A DNA stretch of 64,000 nucleotides from the NCBI RefSeq assembly GCF_900103455.1, contig NZ_FNHI01000018.1:112984-176983 (forward strand), in the 5' to 3' direction. Source of the DNA: Streptomyces wuyuanensis. GTDB taxonomy: Bacteria > Actinomycetota > Actinomycetes > Streptomycetales > Streptomycetaceae. Under the pieces are notes generated by a model, which saw nothing but the letters and a program-made list of their open reading frames with translations, ran no database searches and had not been told where the DNA came from. Positions 54,949 to 63,734 of this stretch are shown here, one piece after another. A program made the position numbers and the translations under genes. Numbering within the stretch: position 1 is the first letter of the stretch; every line of letters starts with the position of its first letter.

Positions 54949-55206
54949 TCAGGGGCTCCCCGGCCGATGTGCCGCGAGGCGTTTGCGTGCCTCGGCGTAC
55001 GCATCCGGGTCGATCTCGCCGGAGGCCAAGCGGCGGTCGAGGATCTCCTCCGGCGTCTCCCTCGATGTCTTCCGGGGGCCCGCGGCGTCGTGGCGACCGG
55101 AAGACTGCGTCAGCCGGATCACCGCCCACACCACCAGGCCGATCAACACGATCCACAGCAAAGGCATGAAGGTCATCCAGGCCCAGCCACCATTCCAGTA
55201 CATCAT
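54949..55206 (-). CDS. Short membrane protein with SHOCT domain
   Basis: 85 residues: a tryptophan-rich N-terminus (MMYWNGGWAWM) runs into one membrane helix (PLLWIVLIGLVVWAVIRL), and the tail is a SHOCT motif (TPEEILDRRLASGEIDPDAY). SHOCT domains are oligomerisation modules with no defined activity. The ATG at 55204-55206 has GGGAGG upstream; the next codon is also ATG. It is convergent with the carrier protein gene and has boxes 57-93 bases upstream. Confidence 0.85.
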   Translation of the reverse strand: MMYWNGGWAWMTFMPLLWIVLIGLVVWAVIRLTQSSGRHDAAGPRKTSRETPEEILDRRLASGEIDPDAYAEARKRLAAHRPGSP

Positions 55207-55262
55207 CGTGACCCACCTCCCGGGACTCTTCCACCCTCCACCCGTACCAAGTGGGAGCACCA

Positions 55263-55299
55263 GGGCACATCGGCCTCACCCCCAGGGTCACTCGGGCCC
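55263..55299. promoter_or_regulatory. DosR/OsdR-like boxes upstream of the SHOCT gene
   Basis: GGGTCACTCGGGCCC (55285-55299, 15-bp form) and GGGCACATCGGCCT (55263-55276, two mismatches) start 22 bp apart. Confidence 0.48.
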
Positions 55300-55405
55300 T
55301 GTGTGCCCGCCTACCCGGGAGCAGCTCGTTCCCGCGCCGGTCGCGGTTGAAGGGCCGAAGACTTCGCGGGCGCGTGTGGGATGCTCGGCGAAGGCGCCGC
55401 CGGTG

Positions 55406-55999
55406 TCAGTCGGGAGGGGTGAGAAGCCCGTCGATGAGGTAGACGGTGGCGTTGGCGGTGGTGATGTTGCCGCAGACGATGTCCGCCGTGCTGTTGACCT
55501 TGAAGGTCGTACCGGAGCCTGAGGTGGTGAGCTGCGAGCCTTCCAGCGTCTTGAACGAGCCGTTCGGCAGCTCGCTCGGAGTGACGTCGGCGTCCACCAC
55601 GTGGTAGGTCAGTACCTTCTTCAACCGCTCCGGGTCGTTCAGGAGCGAGTCGCGCTGCGCCTCAGACAAGCTGTTGAAGGCGTGGTTGGTGGGCGCGAAG
55701 AGGGTGATGTTGTCCGATCGGTTGAGGGTGTCGTCCAGTCCGGCCTGCTTCAACGCTGCCGTCAGCTGTGCCAGCTGGCGGCTTCCCGCAGCGGCGTCAG
55801 CCACCTTCTGTTCGGCCATGGCCGCGACACTTCCTCCTCCGCTCCGGGGCAGTTCCGAGCAGTCGGGCCCGAACGTTCCCGTCGGACTGGGCGTCGGCGC
55901 CTGCGCGTAGACGTGTGGGGCGAATGCGCCCAGCGCGAGCGGGACGGCAACCAGCGGGGCGATGACGGCATGTGCCGTGCGAACTCCGGTGAACCTCAT
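55406..55999 (-). CDS. Secreted fasciclin-domain protein
   Basis: 197 residues: a signal peptide (HAVIAPLVAVPLALGAFAPH then VYAQA), a Thr/Pro linker and one fasciclin (FAS1) domain with LFAPTNHAFNSLSEAQRDSL, KKVLTYHVVDADVTPSELPN and the closing NATVYLIDGLLTPP. This is the MPB70/MPT83-like type of actinobacterial extracellular proteins, which are probably adhesive. AAGGAG lies eight bases before the ATG at 55999. No convincing regulatory box precedes it. Confidence 0.92.
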   Translation of the reverse strand: MRFTGVRTAHAVIAPLVAVPLALGAFAPHVYAQAPTPSPTGTFGPDCSELPRSGGGSVAAMAEQKVADAAAGSRQLAQLTAALKQAGLDDTLNRSDNITLFAPTNHAFNSLSEAQRDSLLNDPERLKKVLTYHVVDADVTPSELPNGSFKTLEGSQLTTSGSGTTFKVNSTADIVCGNITTANATVYLIDGLLTPPD

Positions 56000-56127
56000 G
56001 GTGACACTCCTTGGACGAGTTTCTGAGCATGCCGCCGGGCCCGCCGCCGCGACGAGCACGGCTCGCCGCCGCTCCTGGTCCCCCGCAGACACGCCGCGGA
56101 GAGGGTGCGGGCGAACGGTGCGGGGCG

Positions 56128-56200
56128 CAACGGTGACGGACCGTCAGCACCGCACCAGCCGGATCGGCGATTCCTCCGAGTCCGGTAGGACGGTGGTCAC
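56128..56200 (-). pseudogene. Remnant of the C-terminus of a second GH65 gene
   Basis: The minus strand encodes VLPDSEESPIRLV followed by a stop and then SVTVAP. The intact GH65 protein at 56759-59158 ends with IVVPDSEESPIRVVLTDRAV and TVAPG. The DNA string CCGGATCGGCGATTCCTCCG occurs in both places (56158 and 56830 on the plus strand). About 75 bases of a duplicated or lost paralog survive, running into the stop of the CBS gene. Confidence 0.7.
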
Positions 56201-56616
56201 TTCGCAGCGCACACGGCCTCGACGAAATGCCCCACCTGCTCCTCCGGCAGTCGGCGTGCGAGGTCCGCTTCGCTGATCATCCCGACCAGGCGATGGTTCT
56301 CGACGACCGGCAGCCGTCGGATCCGGTGCTGCTCCATGGCCCGCAGTACCTCGTCCGAGTCGGCACCGGCGTCGATCGTGACCGGCTTGCCCTGCTCGAG
56401 CATGCCCGCGGTCATGGTCTTCGGGTCCTTGCCCTTGGCAAGGCACTTCACCACGATGTCGCGATCGGTGATGATCCCGTGGAGCCGGTCGTCCGGCCCG
56501 CAGATCGGCAGAGCTCCGACACCCAGCTCACTCATCCGGCGCGCCGCGTCCGCCAGCGTCTCGCTCTCCTGGATGCACGTGGCACCGACGTGCATGATTT
56601 CCCTTGCCGTGGTCAT
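56197..56616 (-). CDS. Hrp1-like protein of two CBS domains (second copy)
   Basis: 139 residues: a CBS pair (AREIMHVGATCIQESETLAD, LPICGPDDRLHGIITDRDIV; IRRLPVVENHRLVGMISEAD) with a short tail. It resembles M. tuberculosis Hrp1 (Rv2626c), including the CBS 1 cysteines near HVGATCI and LPICGPD, more closely than the gene at 48223. AAGGAG lies seven bases before the ATG at 56616. It follows the GH65 gene on the same strand after 142 bases. Confidence 0.9.
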   Translation of the reverse strand: MTTAREIMHVGATCIQESETLADAARRMSELGVGALPICGPDDRLHGIITDRDIVVKCLAKGKDPKTMTAGMLEQGKPVTIDAGADSDEVLRAMEQHRIRRLPVVENHRLVGMISEADLARRLPEEQVGHFVEAVCAAK

Positions 56617-56758
56617 AGCCGTCTCCTTCCTGCCTCGCGATCTGCGCGGAGGGGAGCCGCCCTCCCTACCGGCCCCCCATGCCAGTGTGGGTCGCCGGCA
56701 TCCCGTACGCATGCCAGGGCGCACGCCGTTCCGGCAGCTCCGGGACGTCCCGGGCGGA

Positions 56759-59158
56759 TCATGCCGTCGGCAGCACGAGCGTGCAGGTCTCCCCCGGTGC
56801 GACGGTGACGGCCCTGTCGGTCAGGACCACCCGGATCGGCGATTCCTCCGAGTCGGGTACGACGATCCGCAACTGTTCCCGTCGCAGTCGCACGCCGACG
56901 CCCCAGTGGCCGCGATACCGCAGCGAGAATCCGTACTCGGACAACGCGGGAAGGGGCACCGGATCCAGCCACAGCGCCTCCTCACGGGTCTCCAGGCCGG
57001 TCAGGCCGCGCTGGACCAGGTCGAGGGTTCCTGCCATGGCCCCGAGGTGGACGCCTTCGCCGGTGGTACCGCCCTGGATATCGGCGATGTCCGCCTCCAG
57101 TGCTTCTCGGCAGTACTTCCAGGCGTCGGCCCGTCTGACCCGGGCAAGGACCCAGCCGTGGACGAGGCCGCTGAGGGTGGAGCCGTGGCTGGTGCGCCGG
57201 AGGTAGTAGTCGACCGTCCTGCGCCAGAGTTCGTCGTCGAGCTCGTATCCGAGACGGTGGAACAGTTGCCGCAGCTCGGCGGGCGAGAAGAGGTAGCCGA
57301 GCATGAGGACGTCGGCCTGCTTGGATGCCTGGTAGCGGTTGACCGTGTCACCCTCGGCCTCGAGTATCCGGTCGAGGCGCCGGATGTCGTCGTACCGCTC
57401 GCGGTAGGCCTCCCAGTCCAGCTCCGCGAGGTCGCCGTAGCCGTCGAACTGGCTGATGACGCCCTGGTGGTGAGGCACCGTCAGCTTCCGGGACACCTCT
57501 TCCCACCGGGGAAGTTCGCCGATGTCCAGCTCCACGCGCTCGAGGAGTTCCCGGCGACGCCACGCCGGAAGGCGCCGCACGAGGTCCACGGCACAACCGA
57601 TCACCCAGGCGGCGGTGACGTTGGTGTACGCGTTGTCGTCCAATCCGGGCCGGTGGGCACCCGGGTAGCTGTCGTGGTACTCGTCGGGGCCGACGACCCC
57701 ACGGATGCGGTAGCGGCCCGACTCGGGGTCGAAGTCGGCGGTGTCCGCCCAGAAGCGGGCGATCTGCAAGACCATCTCGGCACCCCTGGTGTGCAGGAAC
57801 TCCGTGTCACCCGTGGCCTCGCAGTACCGCCAGACGTTGTACGCGATCGCCGAGCCCACGTGGTGCTGGAGCCGGGTGTGGTCCGGCAGCCACCGGCCCG
57901 AACGGGGGTTGAGATGCAGTCGTTGGGTCTCCTCACGGCCGTCGCTGCCGCTCTGCCACGGGTACATCGCCCCGGCCCGCCCCGCCTCCCGGGCGGCGCG
58001 GCACGCCTGCGGAAGGCGCCGGTACCGGTAGTTCAGCAGCGCACGGGAGACCTCGGGGAAGTGCAGATTCAGATAGGGCAGCACGAACAACTCGTCCCAG
58101 AAGACGTGTCCGCGGTACGCCTCGCCGTGCAGTCCTCGGGCCGGCACTCCCACGTCGAGGTCCGCGGTGTGCGGCGACAGCGTTTGCAGGACGTGGAAAA
58201 GGTGCAGGCGCAGGACGCGACCGGCCTGGCCCGGCACCTGGACGTCGGCGTGCCGCCACAGCTGGGCCCATGCGGTGACATGTGACTCCATCAGGCCGTG
58301 GAAGTCCGCGGCTGCGGACGCCCGCTCGACCGCTGCTCCGAGCGGATCGCTGATCGCCGGGTCGCGTGAGGTGTGCAACGCAACGGTCTTGTCCACGACG
58401 ACGGGCGCGCCTGGATCGATGGGGATCACCAGACGGCGGACGGCTCGGTGTCGCGCGGGATGCAGCCGCGACGAAGTCGGCTCCCGGCCGTGAACGACCG
58501 TACGGGCCGCCAGGGCGATACCGACGTCGGAGCTGTTGGTACGACAGCGCAGCCACACGGTTTCGGACTCCTCCACACCGGTCTGCACGTGGGCCAGGTG
58601 GCTCCGGTTGAGGGACCGGTACCGGTGCACGTTGGCGTTGGTCACGTCACCGTCGATCGCCGACTCGACCTCGATCTCTCCCGACCAGTCCTCGGCGGTG
58701 AACACCGTACGCAGGACTGCCAGATGAGGGTCTGCCATGTGCACCACGCGGATCTGCTCCACAGTCAGCACGCCGACCAGCTCGTCCTGGTAGCGGAACG
58801 TGCGAATGAGCGTGGCACGCCGCAGATCCAGGGTGTGCCGGTACTGCAGGAACGTGCGGGAGTCCGCGGTGAACCACCGGCCCGCCGGGCTTCCGGCAGA
58901 GCGGAGACGGAACCGCAGAGGCAGCCAGTTCGGGAGGTTGACCAGGTCCTCGTTCACAACCGGGCGGCCGGCCACGGTGGACTCCAGGCGGTTGTAGCAT
59001 CCGGCCACGTAGGTCCCCGGGTAGTGCACCAGACCTGCCCTGCTCTCGGGCACGGCCCCACGTGTGGCGAAGTATCCGTTGCCGAGGGTGCACAGTGATT
59101 CACGCAGCCGCTCGGCCGCGGGGTCATGGCCCTCGTACCGCCAGGTCCACTCCGACAT
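56759..59158 (-). CDS. Glycoside hydrolase family 65 enzyme (trehalose/maltose-type phosphorylase or hydrolase)
   Basis: 799 residues, full length for GH65. The N-terminal beta-sandwich starts WRYEGHDPAAERLRESLCTL; the (alpha/alpha)6 barrel carries HVFWDELFVLPYLNL and the catalytic acid Glu493 in GVVGPDEYHDS. The phosphate/sugar loop regions are RYQASKQADVLML and TSHGSTLSGLVHGWVLAR. The family splits alpha-linked disaccharides with phosphate (or water). M. tuberculosis Rv2006, a DosR-regulated fusion, has a GH65 part, so reserve-sugar use in dormancy is plausible. The ATG at 59158 has a GAGG eight bases upstream. Confidence 0.9.
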   Translation of the reverse strand: MSEWTWRYEGHDPAAERLRESLCTLGNGYFATRGAVPESRAGLVHYPGTYVAGCYNRLESTVAGRPVVNEDLVNLPNWLPLRFRLRSAGSPAGRWFTADSRTFLQYRHTLDLRRATLIRTFRYQDELVGVLTVEQIRVVHMADPHLAVLRTVFTAEDWSGEIEVESAIDGDVTNANVHRYRSLNRSHLAHVQTGVEESETVWLRCRTNSSDVGIALAARTVVHGREPTSSRLHPARHRAVRRLVIPIDPGAPVVVDKTVALHTSRDPAISDPLGAAVERASAAADFHGLMESHVTAWAQLWRHADVQVPGQAGRVLRLHLFHVLQTLSPHTADLDVGVPARGLHGEAYRGHVFWDELFVLPYLNLHFPEVSRALLNYRYRRLPQACRAAREAGRAGAMYPWQSGSDGREETQRLHLNPRSGRWLPDHTRLQHHVGSAIAYNVWRYCEATGDTEFLHTRGAEMVLQIARFWADTADFDPESGRYRIRGVVGPDEYHDSYPGAHRPGLDDNAYTNVTAAWVIGCAVDLVRRLPAWRRRELLERVELDIGELPRWEEVSRKLTVPHHQGVISQFDGYGDLAELDWEAYRERYDDIRRLDRILEAEGDTVNRYQASKQADVLMLGYLFSPAELRQLFHRLGYELDDELWRRTVDYYLRRTSHGSTLSGLVHGWVLARVRRADAWKYCREALEADIADIQGGTTGEGVHLGAMAGTLDLVQRGLTGLETREEALWLDPVPLPALSEYGFSLRYRGHWGVGVRLRREQLRIVVPDSEESPIRVVLTDRAVTVAPGETCTLVLPTA

Positions 59159-59218
59159 GCGCCGTCCTCACCCCTCTCCTTCCCGAGGCGTACGGAAGCC
59201 GGTCGGTGCATCGGGACG

Positions 59219-60088
59219 TCAGGTGCGCTCGGGGACGACGGCGACCGGGCACTCGGAGTGATGGAGCAGGGCGTGGGCGACCCTGCCGAGTTGCAGACCG
59301 AAGTGGCCGTGCGGTCGCAGGGCGCCGACGACCAGGAGGTCGGCGCCGGCCGAGGCGCTCAGGAGGACCTTGTGAGCCGGTCCTTCCACCACGCGCCTTT
59401 CCACCTCTACCTGGTCCCCCACAAGATCGCGCAGGGCTTCGTCGAGGATGGCCGAGGCCCGCTCCTCGTGCGTACGGCCGGCTTCTTCCCCGAGGAATGG
59501 GTGGTCCACGTGCTCGTGTGCGGGACACCGCCATGCCCTCACGGCCTCCAGGACGCAGCCGCGAGCCTGTGTCTCGCGGAGGGCGAACCGTACGGCTCCC
59601 GTGTCCTCGGCCGATTCTCCGACGCCGACCACCACCCGCCCGTAGGCTCCCTGCCGGTTCCGCTCCGAGCCCCGCACCACGATGACCGGGCACATCGCAC
59701 GGGCCGCCACCGTGAGGCCGACCGATCCCAGCAGCAGGCCGCCCAGGTCGCTGCGACCTCGGGATCCCGTGACCAGGGCGGAGGCGTCGTGCCCCTCCCG
59801 CAGCAGCACGGACACGGCATCGTCGGGCAACACCTCGCCCGACACCTTCACCTCCGGGTTGCGCAGCCGGGCTCGCTCTGCACCGGAGGCGACGATGTGC
59901 TCCCCCATGATCTCTTCCGCCGGACGATCCGTGCCGAAGGACGGCCGCCTGCCCTCGTAGCGCTCCCACAAGGAGGCGTAGACCAGCCGCAAAGGGAGCC
60001 CGCGCCGTGCCGCTTCGTCGACCGCCCAGTCGACCGCCTGCAGGCTGCAGTCCGATCCGTCGACGCCCACGACCAGTGGGAGATCCAT
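59219..60088 (-). CDS. Universal stress protein, two domains
   Basis: 289 residues. Domain 1 has the full loop GSRGRSDLGGLLLGSVG; domain 2 has GALRPHGHFGLQLGRVAHA, with Arg instead of Ser/Thr. Domain 1 opens with LVVGVDGSDCSLQAVDWAVD. The ATG at 60088 lies behind GGTGGGGAAG; an in-frame ATG 33 bases earlier is possible. It lies 60 bases upstream of the GH65 gene on the same strand, so the two may be co-transcribed. Closest relative is the USP at 62053-62889. Confidence 0.88.
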   Translation of the reverse strand: MDLPLVVGVDGSDCSLQAVDWAVDEAARRGLPLRLVYASLWERYEGRRPSFGTDRPAEEIMGEHIVASGAERARLRNPEVKVSGEVLPDDAVSVLLREGHDASALVTGSRGRSDLGGLLLGSVGLTVAARAMCPVIVVRGSERNRQGAYGRVVVGVGESAEDTGAVRFALRETQARGCVLEAVRAWRCPAHEHVDHPFLGEEAGRTHEERASAILDEALRDLVGDQVEVERRVVEGPAHKVLLSASAGADLLVVGALRPHGHFGLQLGRVAHALLHHSECPVAVVPERT

Positions 60089-60186
60089 CTTCCCCACCGC
60101 CCTTCTGTCCTGCCCCGTCAAGCGCCCCCTGTGAATACCGTGGCATCACCCGGACGCCGCCGCGACACGCCCCGGCGCCCGGGACC

Positions 60187-61101
60187 TCACTGCGGGGCCG
60201 GACCGATACGACGACCGGTGAGACGCTCGGGCCGGATCGACACCCACATCTCCCGCTCACCACCCGCCCACGGTTCGGTGTGAGCGCCGTCGGCCAGTCG
60301 CCGCACTGCGTCCGTTCCGGTGACGTGCCGCGCCGGGCCGACGGCGAGAACGCTCCAGCCCTCGCCGGCGGTCTCGTCCAGATGATCGACCTCGAACGCC
60401 ACCTCGGACCCCACGGCCGCCGCGGGCACCGAGCCTGGCGCGGTCCGGAAGGCGATCTCGTCGCCGGCGACTTCGTAGTTCACCGGAAGGACCGCCGGGC
60501 CGTCGGGCGTCGTCACGGCGACACGGCCCACACCATGGGTGGAGAGCAGTGCACGGCACTCCTCCGCTCCGAGTTCCCGCAGCTCAGGGTGCAAGAGAGC
60601 CTGACCCTGCCCAGACGGCAGATCGACGCCTCCCCCGCGCAGGGCTTCCACACTCGTTCCCAGCGCGCCGGCCAGCCGGGTCAGCGTGCCGAGACTGGGG
60701 TCGGCCGGGCGTTCTTCCAGGTACGCGAGGTACTGCGGAGCCATTGCGGCCCGGCCGGCCACGGTGGCCCGGGTGAGCCCCTGGCGCTCGCGCTCGGCGG
60801 CCACCCGCCGGCCGATGTCGCCAGGACTGGGTGCCCGGTCCGGCCTGGGCGTCCCGGACGTCCCTCCCACGCTCTCCACGTCCTCCCTGGAGGGCACAGG
60901 CGCCGCGGACGGGTGCTCCAGGTGACGGACATGGGCATCGGGCCCGGGGAACACCATCGTCACCTCGTCCGTGTCCGACCAGCGCACGTCGTAGGGGGGT
61001 GTTCCATCCGCATGGTGGAGTCCGACGATCTCGCCGTCGCGCCTGGCACCGCCGGTCGCCGGACTTTCGATGACGAGTTGGTCGCCGAGGTGAGCTCGCA
61101 T
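60187..61101 (-). CDS. DUF1918 + HTH + pyridoxamine-oxidase-like protein
   Basis: 304 residues. An N-terminal DUF1918 (SH3-like; RAHLGDQLVIESPATGGARR, GTPPYDVRWSDTDEVTMVFP) is followed by a linker, an XRE HTH (DIGRRVAAERERQGLTRATV) and a PNPOx-like split barrel (LLSTHGVGRVAVTTPDGPAV, PVNYEVAGDEIAFRTAPGSV). The last two parts repeat the architecture of the gene at 15033. The ATG at 61099-61101 lies behind GGAAAGGG. It is divergent from CBS-BON 8, with boxes 66 bases upstream. Confidence 0.85.
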   Translation of the reverse strand: MRAHLGDQLVIESPATGGARRDGEIVGLHHADGTPPYDVRWSDTDEVTMVFPGPDAHVRHLEHPSAAPVPSREDVESVGGTSGTPRPDRAPSPGDIGRRVAAERERQGLTRATVAGRAAMAPQYLAYLEERPADPSLGTLTRLAGALGTSVEALRGGGVDLPSGQGQALLHPELRELGAEECRALLSTHGVGRVAVTTPDGPAVLPVNYEVAGDEIAFRTAPGSVPAAAVGSEVAFEVDHLDETAGEGWSVLAVGPARHVTGTDAVRRLADGAHTEPWAGGEREMWVSIRPERLTGRRIGPAPQ

Positions 61102-61166
61102 GACCGCCGCCCTTTCCTCAGAATGTTGCTGTGACCCACCGTGCCACGCACGGTTTACCGCCGCAC

Positions 61167-61202
61167 GGGCCGGAAAGCCCTGATCCTGGGCCGACCAGTC
61201 CC
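61167..61202. promoter_or_regulatory. Tandem DosR/OsdR-like boxes between the DUF1918-HTH gene and CBS-BON 8
   Basis: GGGCCGGAAAGCCC (61167-61180) and GGGCCGACCAGTCCC (61188-61202, 15-bp form) start 21 bp apart in the divergent region. Confidence 0.65.
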
Positions 61203-61313
61203 TTCTCGGGGCGGGCGCCGACGCGTGCCTGAGCCGCACCACTTCGCAGGGCCGGCTCCTGACAGCACGGCATGATCACGTTCTCCGACACGGGCCTCGA
61301 AGGGACAGGCGTC

Positions 61314-61988
61314 ATGCACCACCGAACGGTCGCAGAGCTCATGACCCGACAGGTCGTCCGGGCGCGGCGTGATCTGCCGTTCAAGGAGATCGTCAAGTTG
61401 CTTGCCGAGAACGACGTCACCGCCGTGCCGGTGGTGGACGAGCAGGACCGCCCGATGGGTGTGGTGTCCGAGGCGGACCTGCTGCGCAAGTCAGCGGACC
61501 AGGCCGACCCATCCGGACGGGCGGCGATTCCGCATCCGGAAGCCTGGGACCGAGCCAAAGCCGAAGGAGTGAGGGCGGAGGAACTGATGTCGGCACCCGC
61601 GGTGTGCGCGCGCCCGGAGTGGAACGTCGTCGAGGCGGCCCGTCTCATGGAGGCCCATGGCGTCAAGCGGCTGCCCGTGGTGGACGAGACGGACAAGCTC
61701 CAGGGCATCGTCAGCCGCAGCGACCTGCTGCGGATCTTCCTCCGCCGCGACGACGCCATCCGCGAGGAGATCACCCGGGACGTGCTTCAGGAGACCTTGG
61801 GCCTCGCTCCCTCCGAGGTGTCGGTCGACGTCCGGGAGGGGCAGGTCGCCCTGAACGGAACCGTCGAGTTCCGCAGCCTGATCCCTGTCATCGAGCACCT
61901 GTGCACGAGTGTGGACGGGGTGGTCTCGGTCTCGGCACACATCACGTACCGGACCGAGGACGCCAGAGGATCCGGGTCGGCCCGATGA
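61314..61988 (+). CDS. CBS-BON domain protein 8
   Basis: 224 residues: CBS 1 (TVAELMTRQVVRARRDLPFK, PVVDEQDRPMGVVSEADLLR), CBS 2 (ELMSAPAVCARPEWNVVEAA, VKRLPVVDETDKLQGIVSRS) and BON (VDVREGQVALNGTVEFRSLI). The ATG at 61314 is preceded by AAGGGACAGG; an earlier ATG at 61272 lies before any box-free leader and is less likely. Subgroup with paralogs 6 and 7. Confidence 0.9.
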   Translation: MHHRTVAELMTRQVVRARRDLPFKEIVKLLAENDVTAVPVVDEQDRPMGVVSEADLLRKSADQADPSGRAAIPHPEAWDRAKAEGVRAEELMSAPAVCARPEWNVVEAARLMEAHGVKRLPVVDETDKLQGIVSRSDLLRIFLRRDDAIREEITRDVLQETLGLAPSEVSVDVREGQVALNGTVEFRSLIPVIEHLCTSVDGVVSVSAHITYRTEDARGSGSAR

Positions 61989-62052
61989 ACCGTCTGGAGT
62001 CGGTCGCGCGCCCTGGGCCGCCTCGGCGGGCCGGTCCCCCCGCGGTGAACGG

Positions 62053-62889
62053 TCACATCTGCGGAACGACGGCGATCGGGCACGGCGCGTGATGCAGCAG
62101 CGCATGGTTGATCAAGCCGAGTTGGAGCCCGAGATGCCCACGTCGCCTGCGGGCGCCCACGACGAGAAGATCGGCGTCGGACGCGGCCTCCAGGAGCGCC
62201 TGACGTGCCGGGCCTTCGACGACATGACGGCTCACTGAGGCGTTCACGTACCGCTCTGCGGAGCCCCTCAGCGCGTCGTCGAGCACCTGCGCCGGCGGGC
62301 GGCGCAGCGGCTGGGCCCCATATCCGGCCGGGGGCGGTGGCTCCGAGAGGCCCCCGAACGGGACGGTCCAGGCGTGCACCGCGATCAGCCGGCAGCGCCG
62401 CACATGGGCTTCGCGCAAGGCGAACTCCACCGCGGTGCCACTTCCCTCGCCATCCTCGACACCGACGACGACGCTGCGGAACCGGAGGTCCCGGTGCGCT
62501 GGTCGGCCGCGCACCACAACGACGGGGCAATCCGCGCGCGCCGCCACGGCAAGGCTGACGGACCCCAGCAGAAGCCCCGCCAGGTCACCGCGTCCCCGGC
62601 ATCCGAGGACCAGGGCGAAGGCATTGCGCCCCTTGCCGAGCAGGGCTGTCGCGGGGTCCCCCCGCAGCACCTCGCCGGACAGCCGGGCCGAGGGCGCGTT
62701 CCGCCTGGCCCGTTCGGTGGCAACACCGATCAGATCGGCTGCCCCTCGGTCCGGCGTGACAGCGTGCACGAGGAGGAGCGGCAGGTCATGCCGCTCTGCC
62801 TCGTCGGCGGCCCAGTCCACCGCCTCCAGGCTCGACTCGGACCCGTCGACGCCGACCACAAGCGGGATCGCCACTGATGTCACCTTCAT
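62053..62889 (-). CDS. Universal stress protein, two domains
   Basis: 278 residues. Domain 1 has GCRGRGDLAGLLLGSVSL; domain 2 has GARRRRGHLGLQLGLINHA, lacking the final Gly-Ser/Thr. The start is uncertain: the ATG at 62889 has no good ribosome binding site, and GTG codons at 62883 and 62874 (the latter after GAAGGTG) are alternatives. The start codon lies within the first of two 17-bp direct repeats. No box was found upstream. Confidence 0.85.
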   Translation of the reverse strand: MKVTSVAIPLVVGVDGSESSLEAVDWAADEAERHDLPLLLVHAVTPDRGAADLIGVATERARRNAPSARLSGEVLRGDPATALLGKGRNAFALVLGCRGRGDLAGLLLGSVSLAVAARADCPVVVVRGRPAHRDLRFRSVVVGVEDGEGSGTAVEFALREAHVRRCRLIAVHAWTVPFGGLSEPPPPAGYGAQPLRRPPAQVLDDALRGSAERYVNASVSRHVVEGPARQALLEAASDADLLVVGARRRRGHLGLQLGLINHALLHHAPCPIAVVPQM

Positions 62890-62929
62890 TCCAGGTGGGC
62901 TTCATGCGCTGCCATTCCAGGTGGGCTTC
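62887..62929. repeat. Two 17-bp direct repeats at the USP start
   Basis: CATTCCAGGTGGGCTTC occurs at 62887-62903 and at 62913-62929 (26-bp period). It covers the upstream edge of the USP gene and could be a small duplication or a pair of binding sites. Confidence 0.75.
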
Positions 62930-63060
62930 TTGCACTCCTCAGCCCTGTCGAGGCGGGCCGCGCCGCAGCACGCATGGGCGCGCGCCGTGAGCGAGAGGGG
63001 CACCTTCACCCGGCGTGCCTCGCAGGGCGGGCGTGCTCGTTCACTGTCATTCCCAGCTTC

Positions 63061-63318
63061 TTACGAGTGGGGCGCGGTCGCCATGGCGTGCTTGATGCCG
63101 TTGTCGACGAGATGGCTCAGGACGTCGGTGATCTGCCCGTGGCAACAGCCCGGGACGCCCGCCCCGGCCGCCGGCCATCCCGGCACCGTCGCCAGGTCCC
63201 GCAGCACCCGTGCCCACTCGGCACTGCTCGTGTCCGAGCCGTACCTCCTGACGCAGAGCTCGGTGCAGGACCGGCAGACGGGTCGAGCGGGAGTCACGCA
63301 CGGGGCCGTCGGCGTCAC
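63061..63318 (-). CDS. Small Cys-rich protein, unrecognised
   Basis: 85 residues with strong coding-type third-position GC from about residue 8 on. The N-terminus holds a CxxC-x3-C group (RPVCRSCTELCVRRYGSD) and the C-terminus a CC pair near GVPGCCHGQITDVLSHLV. This could be a small metal-binding protein. The GTG at 63318 is my choice; a second GTG at 63297 is close to the conserved-looking part, and no clear ribosome binding site decides. It lies in the 600-base stretch between the last USP gene and the MOSC remnant, where nothing else is evident. Confidence 0.42.
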   Translation of the reverse strand: MTPTAPCVTPARPVCRSCTELCVRRYGSDTSSAEWARVLRDLATVPGWPAAGAGVPGCCHGQITDVLSHLVDNGIKHAMATAPHS

Positions 63319-63504
63319 CCCTGTGCCATCGCCAACCTGACACTGACGGGAGCCCCGAGGGTGCCGGAGGCACGGCGAACCGGACTGCGAAATCACGCCA
63401 CGTCATAGCCCCTTGCCCCCTTGCAGACGCCGCGACTCTGCAACCTCCGTCTGATTCCCGCTCCACTCGTGCCGTCCTTTTCGACCCGCCGTACAGTGAA
63501 CTTC

Positions 63505-63732
63505 ATGACCACGGTGGAAGTGATTCAGCTCTTGGTGTCACCGACCCATCGCTATATGGGTCGGCCCGCCGACGGCCCGACTCCAACGCAGGAAAACGAA
63601 CTCGTGGACAGTGTCGAAGTCCGGCGGACTCTGGGGATCGTGGGCGACCGATACTTTGCTCATCCGGCACACCGCCGCGGGTCACGTCCGTTGGAGTGGT
63701 GTATCGACGGCCACTCGGCGATCTCGTTTTGA
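63505..63732 (+). pseudogene. MOSC-like (molybdenum-cofactor protein) gene, truncated
   Basis: From the ATG at 63505 the protein begins MTTVEVIQLLVSPTHRYMGR, then ENELVDSVEVRRTLGIVGDR and YFAHPAHR, which I recognise as the N-terminus of MOSC-type Mo-cofactor proteins. After PAHRRG the similarity ends and the frame closes at 63732. The next gene is the end of a transposase, so the insertion sequence has probably cut it near 63680. Confidence 0.6.
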
Positions 63733-63734
63733 GG

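Noticed and set aside
55865..55880. GGGCCCGAACGTTCCC as a DosR-like box
   Set aside because: It lies inside the fasciclin coding region, has the wrong spacing for the pattern and no partner; probably chance.
56741..56752. CGGGACGTCCCG palindrome upstream of the Hrp1-like gene
   Set aside because: The arms match but there is no 4-base spacer, so it does not fit the box geometry.
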